DNA of 64,000 nt from Sphingomonas sp. KR3-1. GTDB taxonomy: Bacteria; Pseudomonadota; Alphaproteobacteria; Sphingomonadales; Sphingomonadaceae. How positions within the stretch are numbered: position 1 is the first letter of the stretch; the number at the start of each line of letters is the position of its first letter. The notes beneath the pieces are model-generated. The model worked only from the letters and a program-made list of their open reading frames with translations, searched no databases and had not been told where the DNA came from. The stretch spans positions 124,001-188,000 of the forward strand of contig NZ_JBDZDQ010000003.1 in NCBI RefSeq assembly GCF_040049295.1, read 5' to 3'. Position numbers and translations under genes: made by a program. This document shows positions 27,144-36,908 of the stretch, piece by piece.

Positions 27144-27281
27144 CAGCGGCTGTCATCGCAAAGCAGCGTCGGCAGATGCTGGATTTGCATTGGTGCTGTG
27201 CCCGTTTCAGATTTGTCCTTCTCCGGACGGCTCTTAAAACTCCATCAGATAAAAAAACGTGATGGGAGAGGAATCGTGAAC

Positions 27282-29672
27282 ATGGAGACCGGTCGCGCGC
27301 CGGTACGGCGCCATTGCGTCGTGCTGCTTTCAACCGTCGCTGCCACCGCGTTGCTATCCGCAGCGCCGGCGATCGCGCAGGACCAGGTTGCCGCGGCGAC
27401 GCCCGCGCAACCCGTCCCGGCGCAGGCGACGCCCCCCTCGCCCGACGTGCAGGCGACGCCGGCCCAGTCGGGCGATGCCGCTTCCGATCTCGATCGCCTC
27501 GAGCAGATCATCGTCACTGCTCGCCGCCGTGCCGAAAGCGCACAGTCCACGCCGCTCTCGATCAGCGCGGTCTCGGGTGACCAGCTCCAGCAGCTCAACA
27601 TCGTCCGCATCGAAGGAATCACCCAGCTGGCCCCCAGCTTGCGCGTGACTCAGGCGAGCGGCAGCGGCAACGCGCCAGCCATCTATATCCGCGGCATCGG
27701 CACGCTCTCGACCGCGCTCTATGTCGAGCCGGCGGTCGGCATCTATGTCGACGGCGTCTATACGCCGCGCCCGAGCGGCAACACCTTCGACCTGCCGGAC
27801 ATCTCGGGCGTCGAAGTGCTGCGGGGTCCCCAGGGCACGTTGTTCGGCCGCAACACCACGGGCGGCGCGATCCTGCTTTCGACGCGCAACCCGACCGCGG
27901 ATTTCGGCGTGAAGGCCGATTTCTCCTATGGCTCGAACAACGAGATCGTCGCCTCCTCGGTGGTCCAGCTCGGCCGGATCGGCAATTCGCCGTTCATGGC
28001 CAAGGTCTCGGCCCAGGTGCATACGCGTGACGGCTGGGTGGAAGCGCCCGGCTATTCGCCCAGTAAATGGGGTGGTGCGCTCGACAGCTTCGGCTTTGGC
28101 GGTGCGATCCGCGGCGAGATGGGCAAGTTCACGGTCGACCTGCGCGCGCGCTACAACGACCTGATCTCCTATACCGGCTGGGAAGCACTGGCCGGCACGG
28201 CAGTGGGCGATGCCTATTTCGGCAATTCGGGCATCGCCAATGGACGCCCGTTCCCGATCGGCATCGGCCCGCGCGACTATAGCTATCGCGATCCGCGCAC
28301 CGACGGGAAGTCCGAGGTCAAGACCTGGGGCGGCGTGGGGACGCTTGAATATGATTTCAGCCCGGCATTCCAGATCAAGTCGATCACCGGCTACAACACG
28401 ATCGACCAGAATCTGCGCGGCAATATCGGCGGCGGATCGACGCTCGGCGTTGTCGCCAATCCCGCGGTCGCCGGCCAGTTCATCGAGCCGGTGACGGCAC
28501 ATGCGACGCCGAACAATCCCGGCAAGCAGAAGCAGTTCACCGAGGAGCTTCAGCTTCTCGGCGACCTGGGCGACTTCAACTATCTGGTGGGCCTGTATTA
28601 CTACAAGGAGAATGTCGACGAGACGATCACCACGATCCTCGACTCGCCGCTCTCCGCCACCACCGCGATCCGCCTCAACCGCAGCACCAGCTATTCGATC
28701 GACTCCAAGTCGGTCGCCGGCTTCGCCCAGTTGGGGTGGAAGCCGAGCTTCGCGGACGGCAAGCTCGAGATCGTCGGCGGTCTGCGCTATACCGAGGACG
28801 ACAAGACGCTGAATTCGAAGTCGATCTCGACCACGATTGCGACGACGACGACGACCCAGGTACGCAGCGACAAATGGCACAATCTCGGCTGGATGGGATC
28901 GATCAGCTACAAGATCACCCCGGACGTGCTGTTCTATGGGCGCGCTTCGTCGGCCTATCGCTCGGGCGGCTATAACGCGCCGACCGTGGGGGCGCCGCCC
29001 TTCGGTCCCGAAACCGCGCGCAGCTATGAAGTGGGTCTCAAGAGCGATCTGCTCGATCGCCATCTGCGGCTCAACCTGTCCGCCTATCAGACCGATTATG
29101 ACGACCTTCAGGTCAATGGCTATAACATCGCCACCAATACCAACCAGCTGACCAATGCCGGCAAGGCGCGCTATCGCGGCGTCGAAGTGGAGGCGCAGGC
29201 CGTGCTCGGCGGGTTCCGGATCGACGGCAATGTCGGCTATGTTGATCCCAAGTACAGCGAATATATCATCGCCGTCGCGGGCGTGCCGACCAATGTGGCG
29301 AGCCAGGCGAAGTTCGCCAACGTGCCCAACTGGACCTATCATGTCGGCGCGCAATATGCGCTGGAGACGCCGTCCTCGGGCAAGTTCACGCTGCGCGGGG
29401 ATTTCACAGGCAAGGGCAATTCGCCGACCTATGTGCTGATCTCGCAGGCGCCCAACACGGCGCAGGTGCCGAACTATGGCGTCGAATCCAATTTCAGCGC
29501 GCGGCTGATGTGGGACTTCCAGGTCCAGGGGCACAAGATGCGCGCGCAGGTGTTCGGCGAGAACCTGACCAACAACCGCTATCTTACCTTCGCCTCCGAT
29601 TTCGGGGCGATCATGTCCGGCGTGTGGAACCGGCCGCGCTATTACGGCATCTCGATCGGGACCGAATTCTGA
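27282..29672 (+). CDS. TonB-dependent receptor of the catabolic cluster
   Basis: About 796 residues. A signal peptide ends near APAIAQ, a Pro/Ala-rich spacer follows, then the plug with IIVTARRR and VEVLRGPQGTLFGRNTTGGAI, and a barrel ending in YYGISIGTEF. It belongs to the large sphingomonad receptor group often linked to hydrophobic or aromatic compounds rather than iron. ATG 27282 has GAGG 10 nt upstream; GTG 27276, two codons earlier, is also possible. Outer-membrane uptake of the cluster substrate is the likely role. Confidence 0.88.
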   Translation: METGRAPVRRHCVVLLSTVAATALLSAAPAIAQDQVAAATPAQPVPAQATPPSPDVQATPAQSGDAASDLDRLEQIIVTARRRAESAQSTPLSISAVSGDQLQQLNIVRIEGITQLAPSLRVTQASGSGNAPAIYIRGIGTLSTALYVEPAVGIYVDGVYTPRPSGNTFDLPDISGVEVLRGPQGTLFGRNTTGGAILLSTRNPTADFGVKADFSYGSNNEIVASSVVQLGRIGNSPFMAKVSAQVHTRDGWVEAPGYSPSKWGGALDSFGFGGAIRGEMGKFTVDLRARYNDLISYTGWEALAGTAVGDAYFGNSGIANGRPFPIGIGPRDYSYRDPRTDGKSEVKTWGGVGTLEYDFSPAFQIKSITGYNTIDQNLRGNIGGGSTLGVVANPAVAGQFIEPVTAHATPNNPGKQKQFTEELQLLGDLGDFNYLVGLYYYKENVDETITTILDSPLSATTAIRLNRSTSYSIDSKSVAGFAQLGWKPSFADGKLEIVGGLRYTEDDKTLNSKSISTTIATTTTTQVRSDKWHNLGWMGSISYKITPDVLFYGRASSAYRSGGYNAPTVGAPPFGPETARSYEVGLKSDLLDRHLRLNLSAYQTDYDDLQVNGYNIATNTNQLTNAGKARYRGVEVEAQAVLGGFRIDGNVGYVDPKYSEYIIAVAGVPTNVASQAKFANVPNWTYHVGAQYALETPSSGKFTLRGDFTGKGNSPTYVLISQAPNTAQVPNYGVESNFSARLMWDFQVQGHKMRAQVFGENLTNNRYLTFASDFGAIMSGVWNRPRYYGISIGTEF

Positions 29673-30448
29673 TCGAACTCCCGAAACCGTCAGGCGCGCC
29701 CGGCGATCAGTCGCTGGGCGCGCTCTGGCGTCTCGACGGCAAGGTGGCGATGGTGACCGGTGCCGCCTCGGGGATCGGACGCGCGGTGGCCCGCCACCTC
29801 GCCGATGCCGGGGCGCGGCCGATCCTGGTCGACCGTGCGCCGATCGACAGCCCCGGCGCGCTGGCGATCACGGCCGACGTCTCGGATTGGCAAGGGCTGG
29901 AACGCGCCCTGTCCGAAGTCTTCGCGCAGATGCCACCCGATATCCTGGTCAACGCCGCTGGCCTGTTTCCCTCCTGCGGTGTCCTGGATCTGGACGAGGC
30001 GCATTGGGACCTGCTCCTCGACGTCAACCTGAAGGGTGCGTTGCGCATGTCGCAACTGGTCGCACGAGCGATGCGCGCGGCGGGCAAGGGCGGGGTGATC
30101 GTCCATATCGGCTCGGTCCAGGGCAGCCGCCCGACCGCCGGCAAGGCAGCCTATGCCGCGTCCAAGGCCGGGCTGGAGGCGATCACGCGCGTGCTCGCGC
30201 GTGAGCTTTCCGACTCGGGGGTTCGCGTGAATGCCGTTGCGCCGGGGCCCGTGCTAACCGAGGCGGCGCTGGCGCGGATCGCCGAGATCCGCGCCTCGGG
30301 CGGCGGCTTCCCGCCGCGCGCGGGCGGGCAGGTGGCACCGGGGCACCCGGACGAAGTCGCCCGGATCGTCCATTTCCTCGCCAGCCCGGCCGCCTCGCTG
30401 GTCACCGGTGCGGTCTGGGTCGCCGATGGCGGCGCGACGCTGGACTGA
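29624..30448 (+). CDS. Short-chain dehydrogenase/reductase (start uncertain)
   Basis: An SDR of about 250 residues. The Rossmann motif is TGAASGIG, the active site is visible as a Ser in HIGSVQGSRP and YAASKAG (Tyr-x3-Lys), and NAAG is present. It oxidises or reduces a hydroxyl/ketone with NAD(P). The frame overlaps the receptor's 3' end. There is no ATG at the expected place, so GTG 29624, or a rare start just before ATCGAACTC near 29673, must be used. It is co-transcribed with the receptor. Confidence 0.7.
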   Translation: MEPAALLRHLDRDRILIELPKPSGAPGDQSLGALWRLDGKVAMVTGAASGIGRAVARHLADAGARPILVDRAPIDSPGALAITADVSDWQGLERALSEVFAQMPPDILVNAAGLFPSCGVLDLDEAHWDLLLDVNLKGALRMSQLVARAMRAAGKGGVIVHIGSVQGSRPTAGKAAYAASKAGLEAITRVLARELSDSGVRVNAVAPGPVLTEAALARIAEIRASGGGFPPRAGGQVAPGHPDEVARIVHFLASPAASLVTGAVWVADGGATLD

Positions 30449-30536
30449 CGGCTGCTCCGGCCAACGATGCAGCTTCGGCACCGCAGACATGCCGGATCGG
30501 AATGGGCAGTTGCAGAGCGGCGGTGCTAGCTTCAAA

Positions 30537-30554
30537 CTAGCCGGATAAAGATAG
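30537..30554 (+). promoter_or_regulatory. CTA-N12-TAG box before the MFS gene
   Basis: An 18-bp CTA-N12-TAG sequence containing ATAAAGATAG, 15 bp upstream of the MFS ATG. It overlaps a perfect GCTAG-N7-CTAGC inverted repeat (30525-30541). Boxes with identical spacing lie at 31871, 52535 and 57845. Confidence 0.4.
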
Positions 30555-30568
30555 AGAGGATTGCAAGC

Positions 30569-31810
30569 ATGGCCACGATATCGGTCCTCAGTCAGAATCC
30601 GCCGGTGACGGCGCCGGCGGAGGAATTGCCTGCCTGGCGGCGCATCCTGATCATCGTCATTCTGTTGACCGGCGGCATCAAATCCGCGCTCGCCTTCACC
30701 AGCGTCGTCCCCGGGCTGCAGCTGATCGCCCAGGAATATGGCGGGGCGGGGGGCGATGCGGTGCTGCGCGCCCAGTTCGTGGTCACGCTCGCGCCGATCG
30801 GCATGGCGCTCGCCGGGCTGATGGCCGGGCTGATCGTTTCCCCGACCAACCTGCGCGGCATGATGTTCGCCAGCCTGGCCATCTCCACCGTCGCGGGGCT
30901 GCTCCAGCTCGTGCCGATGGGCTATTATCCGCTGCTCGCGAGCCGCTTCGTGCTCGGGTTCAGCGCCGTGATTGCCGATGTGGCGATGACCAGCATCCTC
31001 GCGGCACAGTTCGGTGGCGCGTTCCGCTCGAAGCTGATCGGCTATCGCCAGGCGATCTCCTCGATCGGCACGGTCGGCACGATGCTGCTCGCCGGCGCGC
31101 TCGCCCAGAAATATGGCTGGCGCGCGCCCGGCGTGATGTTCGTGCTGCCCGCGATCATGCTCCTCGTCGCCTTCCTGGTGTTCGACAAGCCGATCACGCT
31201 CGATCGCCCCGCCGCCGGCGCGAACGACGATGGCGCCCGCTTCTCGATCTGGCAGCTCTGGCCGCTGTTCCTGCTCTCGCTGCTGATGTCGATCGGCCAC
31301 ACCATGCCGTCGTTCCAGATGCCGTTCCTGCTCAAGGACAATGGCATCACAAGCGCGGTGCTGGTGTCGCGGGTGCCGGCGCTCAGCTCGGCGGTGTCGA
31401 TCCTTGCGGCCTTCGCATTCGGCTTCATTTATGCCCGGCTGGGCGCCTGGACGCTGGTGATCTCGGCCACGCTGATGGGGCTCGGCTTCATCGGCGCCGG
31501 CCTGGCGCCCAGCTATGAGCTGATCCTGTTCTGCGTGGTGATCGAGGGAATCGGCGCCGGCTGGACGATGCCTTTCTTCCTCAACCGCGTTCTCGATCGG
31601 GTCAGCCCCGGCGCGCGTAACCAGTCGATCGGGATGGTTCAGGCGTCGCTGTTCCTCGGCCATTTCCTCAATCCGATCCTCACCGCGCCGGTCCGGCTCA
31701 ACCTCGGCATCCACGGCACCTTCATCACGGTGGGCGGCGCGCTGATCACGGTCGGGGTGCTGATCGGGGCATGGACCCTGTCCACGCGGGGGACCCGCCG
31801 GGCGATCTGA
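30569..31810 (+). CDS. MFS transporter of the catabolic cluster
   Basis: A 413-residue protein with about twelve transmembrane segments and the MFS-like loop YRQAISSIG. No signal peptide. Its place between a TonB receptor and CoA-pathway genes suggests import of an organic acid or degradation intermediate across the inner membrane. GAGAGG is present upstream. The ligand is unknown. Confidence 0.75.
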   Translation: MATISVLSQNPPVTAPAEELPAWRRILIIVILLTGGIKSALAFTSVVPGLQLIAQEYGGAGGDAVLRAQFVVTLAPIGMALAGLMAGLIVSPTNLRGMMFASLAISTVAGLLQLVPMGYYPLLASRFVLGFSAVIADVAMTSILAAQFGGAFRSKLIGYRQAISSIGTVGTMLLAGALAQKYGWRAPGVMFVLPAIMLLVAFLVFDKPITLDRPAAGANDDGARFSIWQLWPLFLLSLLMSIGHTMPSFQMPFLLKDNGITSAVLVSRVPALSSAVSILAAFAFGFIYARLGAWTLVISATLMGLGFIGAGLAPSYELILFCVVIEGIGAGWTMPFFLNRVLDRVSPGARNQSIGMVQASLFLGHFLNPILTAPVRLNLGIHGTFITVGGALITVGVLIGAWTLSTRGTRRAI

Positions 31811-31848
31811 AAAGCCGCTTTTCGGGGTCGGAAGCAGCGCCTTCCGCA

Positions 31849-31888
31849 TTGACCGGTTTTGCGCGCGACGCTAACATATAAAAGATAG
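31849..31888 (+). promoter_or_regulatory. Promoter TTGACC-N17-TAACAT with overlapping CTA-N12-TAG box
   Basis: The -35 (31849-31854) and -10 (31872-31877) hexamers have ideal 17-bp spacing, and the CTA-N12-TAG box (31871-31888) covers the -10 and likely start of transcription. It is almost identical to the promoter at 57823. It would drive the amidohydrolase and ipdAB genes; a repressor or activator bound here would control them. Confidence 0.6.
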
Positions 31889-31907
31889 CAATATAGGAGT
31901 TTGGAAC

Positions 31908-33056
31908 ATGCCTTTGGGAAGCTCGCGACTGATCTCCGGCGATAGCCACTTCAATGAACCTGGCGACCTGTTCACCAAGCGCGTTGCCGAAAAGTTCAAG
32001 GACCGCGCGCCGCGGATGGAGAGCTTCCCCGAGGGGGACGGCTGGATCTTCGAGGGCCTGGAAGGGCCGCGCAATTTCGGCTGGAACGCCTGTGCCGGCC
32101 TCGAGCCCGAGCAGATGAAGGCGTGGATGCGCTTCGAGGACATGCGCAAGGGCGGCTGGGATCCGGCCGAGCGCGTCAAGGAGCAGGACCGCGACGGCGT
32201 GACCGCCGAGGTCATGTATCCGACGCCCTCGATCCAGGCGGCGATCGCGCTGGTCGAGGACGAGGAATTCCACCTCGCGCTGGTCCGCGCCTATAACGAC
32301 TGGGTCTCGGAATATGTCGCCTATGATCCGGCGCGCTTCTGCGGCCTGGTCTATCTGCCCAATCGCGGCGGCGTGAAGGTCGCGGTCGACGAGATGAACC
32401 GCGTACTCGGCCGTCCCGGCATGCGTGCGGTGATGGCGCAGGCCTATCCGACCGGCACCACCGTCATGACCGACGAGCATGACTATCTGTGGGCGGCGAT
32501 CCACGAGCGGGATGTCAGCTTCAACATCCACGTCGCGCTGGGCATCTACAAGCCGAGCCCGCACAAGGCGAAGCTGCCCGGCTATGGCCGCTTCTTCGAT
32601 GCGCCGAACCGCTGCATCGAGTTCATCTTCAACGGCGTGTTCGATCGCTATCCGAACCTCAAGGTCGCCTTTGCCGAAGTCGATTTCGGCTGGGTACCCT
32701 ATGTGAAGGAGCAGATCGACAACAACTATCAGCGCCTGGAGAAGGTCAACCAGTTCGGCCTGCAGCGCCTGCCCAGCGAATATATCGATGAGCATTTCTA
32801 CTTCGGCTACATGACCGACAGCTTCGGGCTCAAGAACCTCAATTTCATGAACCCCGAGCGCGTGCTGTGGTCGACCGACTATCCGCACATCAGCGCCGAC
32901 TATCCCTATAGCTGGCGCACCATCCAGGCCTCGATGGCGGGAGTGCCCGCGCCGACCAAGGCCGCGATCCTCTACGGCAATGCCGAGAAGCTCTACGGTT
33001 TCCCGACCGCTGCGGAAGCCAGCGCCACGGAGCGGCCGGCGCTCGCCGCGGAATAG
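31908..33056 (+). CDS. Amidohydrolase-2 family (metal-dependent hydrolase/decarboxylase)
   Basis: A 382-residue TIM-barrel protein of the ACMSD-like amidohydrolase family. The N-terminal metal motif is changed to SGDSHFNEP (the usual DxHxH is DSHxxE here). Later metal/acid residues are seen in FNIHVALG (His) and STDYPHISADYP (Asp). Family members hydrolyse or decarboxylate cyclic acids. GGAG lies 8 nt upstream of the ATG. It heads the unit with ipdA and ipdB, 83 bp downstream. Specific substrate unknown. Confidence 0.8.
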   Translation: MPLGSSRLISGDSHFNEPGDLFTKRVAEKFKDRAPRMESFPEGDGWIFEGLEGPRNFGWNACAGLEPEQMKAWMRFEDMRKGGWDPAERVKEQDRDGVTAEVMYPTPSIQAAIALVEDEEFHLALVRAYNDWVSEYVAYDPARFCGLVYLPNRGGVKVAVDEMNRVLGRPGMRAVMAQAYPTGTTVMTDEHDYLWAAIHERDVSFNIHVALGIYKPSPHKAKLPGYGRFFDAPNRCIEFIFNGVFDRYPNLKVAFAEVDFGWVPYVKEQIDNNYQRLEKVNQFGLQRLPSEYIDEHFYFGYMTDSFGLKNLNFMNPERVLWSTDYPHISADYPYSWRTIQASMAGVPAPTKAAILYGNAEKLYGFPTAAEASATERPALAAE

Positions 33057-33139
33057 TTTGACCGTTCGTCCGTGCGGGGGTGCGAGTATCGCCTCCGCAC
33101 GGGCGATCCGCGCGCAACGTGCGCGCCCGAGGGAAATTT

Positions 33140-34009
33140 ATGTTGGACAAGAGGATGTCGGTCGACGCGATCGTCGACCAGCTCCGCGATGGCATGACGA
33201 TCGCCATCGGCGGCTGGGCGACCCGTCGCAAGCCGATGGCGCTGGTACGCGCGATCGCGCGTTCCGATCTCAAGGACCTGACCGTGATCGCCTATGGCGG
33301 CCCCGATGTGGGCATGCTGGCGGCGAGCGGGAAGCTCAAGCGGCTGATCTTCGCCTTCGTCTCGCTCGATCACATTCCGATCGAGCCGCACTTCAAGGCC
33401 GCGCGCCAGGCGGGGCTCGAAGTGTGGGAGATGGACGAGGGCATGCTCCATTGGGGCCTGCGCGCCGCGGCGATGCAGCTGCCCTTCCTGCCGACCCGCG
33501 TGGGCATCGGCACCGCGATCGCCGAGAATCCGCGCTTCAGGACGATCACGAGCCCCTATGACGATGGCGAGACGCTGATCGCGATGCCCGCGATCCGCCC
33601 CGATGTCGCGCTGCTCCACGTCCATCGCGCCGACGAGAGGGGCAATGTCCTGACGCTCTCGCCCGATCCGTTCTTCGACGAACTGATGGCGCGCGCCGCG
33701 GGCCGGACCTTCGTCACCACCGAGAAGCTGGTGACGACTGCGGAACTCGATCTGCCGGCCAATGCGCGCTTCCATCTGGTCGAGCGTCCGCTGATCAGTG
33801 GCGTGGCCGAGGCAGCGTTCGGCGCGCATCCGACCAGCGCCGCGCCCGACTATCAGCTCGATCTCGGCCATCTGCGCACCTATGCCGCGGCCGAGGGCGA
33901 GGCATGGGACGCTTATCGCGCGCAATTCATCGACGGGGACGCGCAATCCTATCTGGCGGCGGTCGGAGGGGCGGACGCGATCCGCGCCATCCCCGCGCCG
34001 GTCTATTGA
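33140..34009 (+). CDS. ipdA: CoA-transferase family hydrolase subunit, IpdA-like
   Basis: A 289-residue class I CoA-transferase α-type subunit. From its N-terminus (MLDKRMSVD... GMTIAIGGWATRRKPMA) through LTVIAYGGPDVGML, EMDEGML (97-103) and the SPYDDGETLIAMPA block, it matches remembered sequence of mycobacterial IpdA closely. IpdA with IpdB opens the last carbon ring (COCHEA-CoA) in steroid C/D-ring degradation; the acidic EMDEGML segment is where the family's catalytic Glu is expected. ATG 33140 was chosen because GAGGG lies upstream. ipdB starts 10 bp after its stop. Confidence 0.8.
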   Translation: MLDKRMSVDAIVDQLRDGMTIAIGGWATRRKPMALVRAIARSDLKDLTVIAYGGPDVGMLAASGKLKRLIFAFVSLDHIPIEPHFKAARQAGLEVWEMDEGMLHWGLRAAAMQLPFLPTRVGIGTAIAENPRFRTITSPYDDGETLIAMPAIRPDVALLHVHRADERGNVLTLSPDPFFDELMARAAGRTFVTTEKLVTTAELDLPANARFHLVERPLISGVAEAAFGAHPTSAAPDYQLDLGHLRTYAAAEGEAWDAYRAQFIDGDAQSYLAAVGGADAIRAIPAPVY

Positions 34010-34019
34010 GGAGCGGCGC

Positions 34020-34811
34020 ATGGCCGACACCGACGCCACGCTCGCCGAACTGCTGATCGCCCAGTGCGCCGAGGTCTGGCGCGACGATCCCGAATGGCTC
34101 GCCACGGGCATCACGCCGATCCCGCGGCTGGGCGCGAGCCTGGCCAAGCTCAGCTTCAATCCGCGGCTGATGATCACCGATGCGGAAAACATGTTCCTCG
34201 AGGAACCGGCGCCGATCGGCCCGCGCGAGGGCTCGCCGACCGTCGAGGGCTGGGCGCCCTATGCGCGGACCTTCGACAATCTCTGGGGCGGACGCCGGCA
34301 TGCGCTGGTGGCACCCGTGCAGATCGATCGCTTCGGCCAGACCAATATCAGCGTGATCGGCAGCCATGACGCGCCCAAGGCGGCGCTGCTCGGCGCACGG
34401 GGTTTTCCGGGCAACAGCATCTCGCACCCGAACAGCTTCTTCTTCCCCCAGCACAGCAAGCGCGCGCTGGTCGCGGGCGAAGTCGATTTCGTCTGCTCGG
34501 TCGGCTATAATCCGGCGCGCTGGCCCGATGGCCGCAAGCCGCATCGGCTCGAGTTGCGGCGGATCGTCACCAACCTTTGCGTGCTCGATTTCGGCGGCCC
34601 GCAGCACGCGATCCGGCTGGTCTCGCTGCACCCCGGCGTGCCGCTCGACGAAGTCCGCGACAATACGGGCTTCGATATCGAGGCTGACGGGGAGATCGCG
34701 GAGACGCCGCTGCCCGGCGCCGAGGCGCTGGCGATCATCCGGCGGCTCGATCCCTACGACATCCGCGCGACGCTGCTGAAGGGCAATCCTCCGGCCGTTC
34801 GCACAGCGTGA
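34020..34811 (+). CDS. ipdB: CoA-transferase family hydrolase subunit, IpdB-like
   Basis: A 263-residue β-type partner of IpdA. Characteristic stretches are NPRLMITDAENMF, GQTNISVIG and GARGFPGNSISHPNSFFF; the latter resembles the CoA-transferase β-subunit loop. GAGGAG lies just before ATG 34020. Together with ipdA it should form a heteromeric CoA-thioester C-C hydrolase. The neighbourhood (echA20- and ipdC-like genes) supports this over simple acetoacetate-type CoA transfer. Confidence 0.8.
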   Translation: MADTDATLAELLIAQCAEVWRDDPEWLATGITPIPRLGASLAKLSFNPRLMITDAENMFLEEPAPIGPREGSPTVEGWAPYARTFDNLWGGRRHALVAPVQIDRFGQTNISVIGSHDAPKAALLGARGFPGNSISHPNSFFFPQHSKRALVAGEVDFVCSVGYNPARWPDGRKPHRLELRRIVTNLCVLDFGGPQHAIRLVSLHPGVPLDEVRDNTGFDIEADGEIAETPLPGAEALAIIRRLDPYDIRATLLKGNPPAVRTA

Positions 34812-34932
34812 TCGCTCCGCCCGGTGCGATGTCGGCAAAGCACCAATGACTTGCCGCGACACTATCGGCGATCCGGTTGACGATCCCCAAGATTATAATG
34901 ATTGATAGTCGAAAGACCGAGAGGAGCACGGG

Positions 34933-35823
34933 ATGAGCGCGGGCACGCCGGAAGCGGCGGACATCGTCTACGAGACCGACGAACCGGTCCTCTACGAGGT
35001 ACGCGACGGCGTCGCCTGGGTGACGATGTCGCGCGAGCGCTACAACAATGCGCAGAACAGCCAGATGACCTATGCGCTCGACGCGGCGTTCCGGCGCGCG
35101 GTCGACGATCCGGACGTCAAGGCGATCGTGCTGGGCGGGGCGGGCAAGCATTTCTCCGCGGGGCACGACATCGGCACGCCGGGCCGCGACATCGCGCGGA
35201 GCTTCGCGCGTGCACATCTGCTCCCCGATCATGTCGGTCGGCCGGGCGCCGAACTGCTCTACACCCGCGAGCAGGAAGTCTATCTCGGCATGTGCCGCCG
35301 CTGGCGCGACATCCCCAAGCCGACGATCGCGATGGTGCAGGGCGCATGCATCGCCGGCGGGCTGATGCTCGCCTGGGTATGCGACCTGATCGTCGCTTCC
35401 GACGACGCCTTCTTCCAGGATCCGGTGTCGCGGATGATGGGCATTCCGGGCGTGGAGTATTTCGCGCACGGCTTCGAGCTGCCGCCGCGCGTCGCCAAGG
35501 AATTCCTGTTGCTCGGCGAGCGGATGCCGGCCGAGCGCGCGTATGGCTTCGGCATGGTCAACAAGGTCGTGCCGCGTGCCGAGCTGGCGCAGGCGACGGC
35601 GGAGATGGCGGCCAAGCTCGCGGCGCAGGCATCGCTCGGCATGTGGCTGACCAAGCAGGCGATCCACCAGGTCGAGGAATTGCGCGGCAAGCGCAGCGCG
35701 ATGGATGCGGTGTTCCACATGCACCATTTCGCCCATGCCCAGAACGATCTGGTCACCGGAAACGCGCTGGGCGGCGTCACCGGCAAGAGCGCCGCTGCCG
35801 ACAACAATAAGAACGCGGGATGA
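34933..35823 (+). CDS. Enoyl-CoA hydratase/isomerase family protein
   Basis: A 296-residue crotonase-fold protein. The oxyanion-hole sequences are GGAGKHFSAGHDIG and QGACIAGGLMLAWVCD. A ~35-residue insertion (GRDIARSFARAHLLPDH...) follows the first and a His/Met-rich C-terminus is present. It is longer than EchA20-like enzymes and probably hydrates or isomerises a different intermediate. Its TGA overlaps the ipdC ATG (ATGA). A 120-bp gap with the AAGATTATAATGAT sequence separates it from ipdB, so it may have its own promoter. Confidence 0.82.
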   Translation: MSAGTPEAADIVYETDEPVLYEVRDGVAWVTMSRERYNNAQNSQMTYALDAAFRRAVDDPDVKAIVLGGAGKHFSAGHDIGTPGRDIARSFARAHLLPDHVGRPGAELLYTREQEVYLGMCRRWRDIPKPTIAMVQGACIAGGLMLAWVCDLIVASDDAFFQDPVSRMMGIPGVEYFAHGFELPPRVAKEFLLLGERMPAERAYGFGMVNKVVPRAELAQATAEMAAKLAAQASLGMWLTKQAIHQVEELRGKRSAMDAVFHMHHFAHAQNDLVTGNALGGVTGKSAAADNNKNAG

Positions 35824-36908
35824 GCGATCCGCTCGCCACCCCGCTGACCGCCATGCTCGGATGCAGGCTGCCGGTTATCCAGACCGCCATGGGCTGGGTT
35901 GCCGAGCCGGTGCTGGTGGCGGCGACGGTGGAGGCGGGCGGCTTCGGGTTCCTGGGCGCAGCGGTGATGTCGCCGGTGGAGGCCGGCGCCAAGATCGCCG
36001 AGGTGCGGCGGCGGACCGCGCGCCCCTTCGGCGTGAACTTCCACATGTTCCAGCCCGGTGCCGCCGAACTGGTCGACATCGTCATCGCCAACCGCGAGCA
36101 GGTGCGCGCGGTGAGTTTCGGGCGCGGTCCGGATGCGAAGATGATCGCGCGGTTCCGCGATGCCGGCATCTGCTGCGTGCCAACCGTGGGAGCGCTCAAG
36201 CACGCACGAAAGATGGCCGAGCTCGGCGTCGACATGCTGGTGGTGCAGGGCGGCGAGGGCGGGGGGCATACCGGCTCGGTGGCGACGACGGTGTTGCTGC
36301 CGCAGGTGCTGGACACGGTCGACCTGCCGGTGGTCGCAGCGGGCGGTTTCGCCGATGGGCGCGGGCTGGCGGCGGCGCTCGCCTGGGGTGCCGCCGGAAT
36401 CGCGATGGGAACGCGCTTCCTGATGACGCGTGAGAGCCCGGTGCCGGCGCTGGTCAAGCAGGCCTATCTTGGTGCGGGGACCGACGACATCCTGGTTACC
36501 GACCAGGTCGATGGCATGCCGCAGCGGATGATCCGCAACGCCGCACTGGCGCGGATCGACGGGCGCGGGCCGATCGGCTCGTGGATGGCGGCGCTGTCCG
36601 CCGGGTTCGCGACGAAGCGCGCGACCGGCGCGTCCTGGCCGGAATTGCTGAAGATGGCGCAGGGGATGCGCAGCCATGGCGGGCTCAGCCTCTCGCAGGC
36701 GATGCGCGCCGCCGCCGCGCCGGCGCTGATCCAGCGCGCGGTGGTGGGCGGTGACGCCCAAGGCGGCTTGATGGCGACTGGCCAGGTCGCCGGCCGGATC
36801 GAGGATCTCCCCAGCGTCGCCGAATTGCTCGAGGTGATCGAGCGCGACGCGCGCGCGCGGATTGCATTGCTCACCGCAGCCCCGTCGCGCCAGCGAAAGC
36901 TTGCCTGA
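35820..36908 (+). CDS. ipdC: Nitronate-monooxygenase family flavoprotein, IpdC-like
   Basis: A 362-residue FMN TIM-barrel protein. It begins with LPVIQTAMGWVAEPVLV and contains VQGGEGGGHTG and AAGGFADGRGLAAALAWGAA, the FMN-phosphate sites, followed by VTDQVDGMPQRMIRN. The start and VDGMP(Q/H)R(M/V)(I/L)R block match mycobacterial IpdC, the reductase/oxidase that removes a ring hydroxyl in HIP degradation, much better than true nitronate monooxygenases. It overlaps its neighbours at both ends and sits within ipdAB-echA20 order. Confidence 0.8.
   Translation: MSDPLATPLTAMLGCRLPVIQTAMGWVAEPVLVAATVEAGGFGFLGAAVMSPVEAGAKIAEVRRRTARPFGVNFHMFQPGAAELVDIVIANREQVRAVSFGRGPDAKMIARFRDAGICCVPTVGALKHARKMAELGVDMLVVQGGEGGGHTGSVATTVLLPQVLDTVDLPVVAAGGFADGRGLAAALAWGAAGIAMGTRFLMTRESPVPALVKQAYLGAGTDDILVTDQVDGMPQRMIRNAALARIDGRGPIGSWMAALSAGFATKRATGASWPELLKMAQGMRSHGGLSLSQAMRAAAAPALIQRAVVGGDAQGGLMATGQVAGRIEDLPSVAELLEVIERDARARIALLTAAPSRQRKLA

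Noticed and set aside
35820..36908. Genuine nitronate monooxygenase
   Set aside because: The motif pattern and neighbours fit IpdC better.
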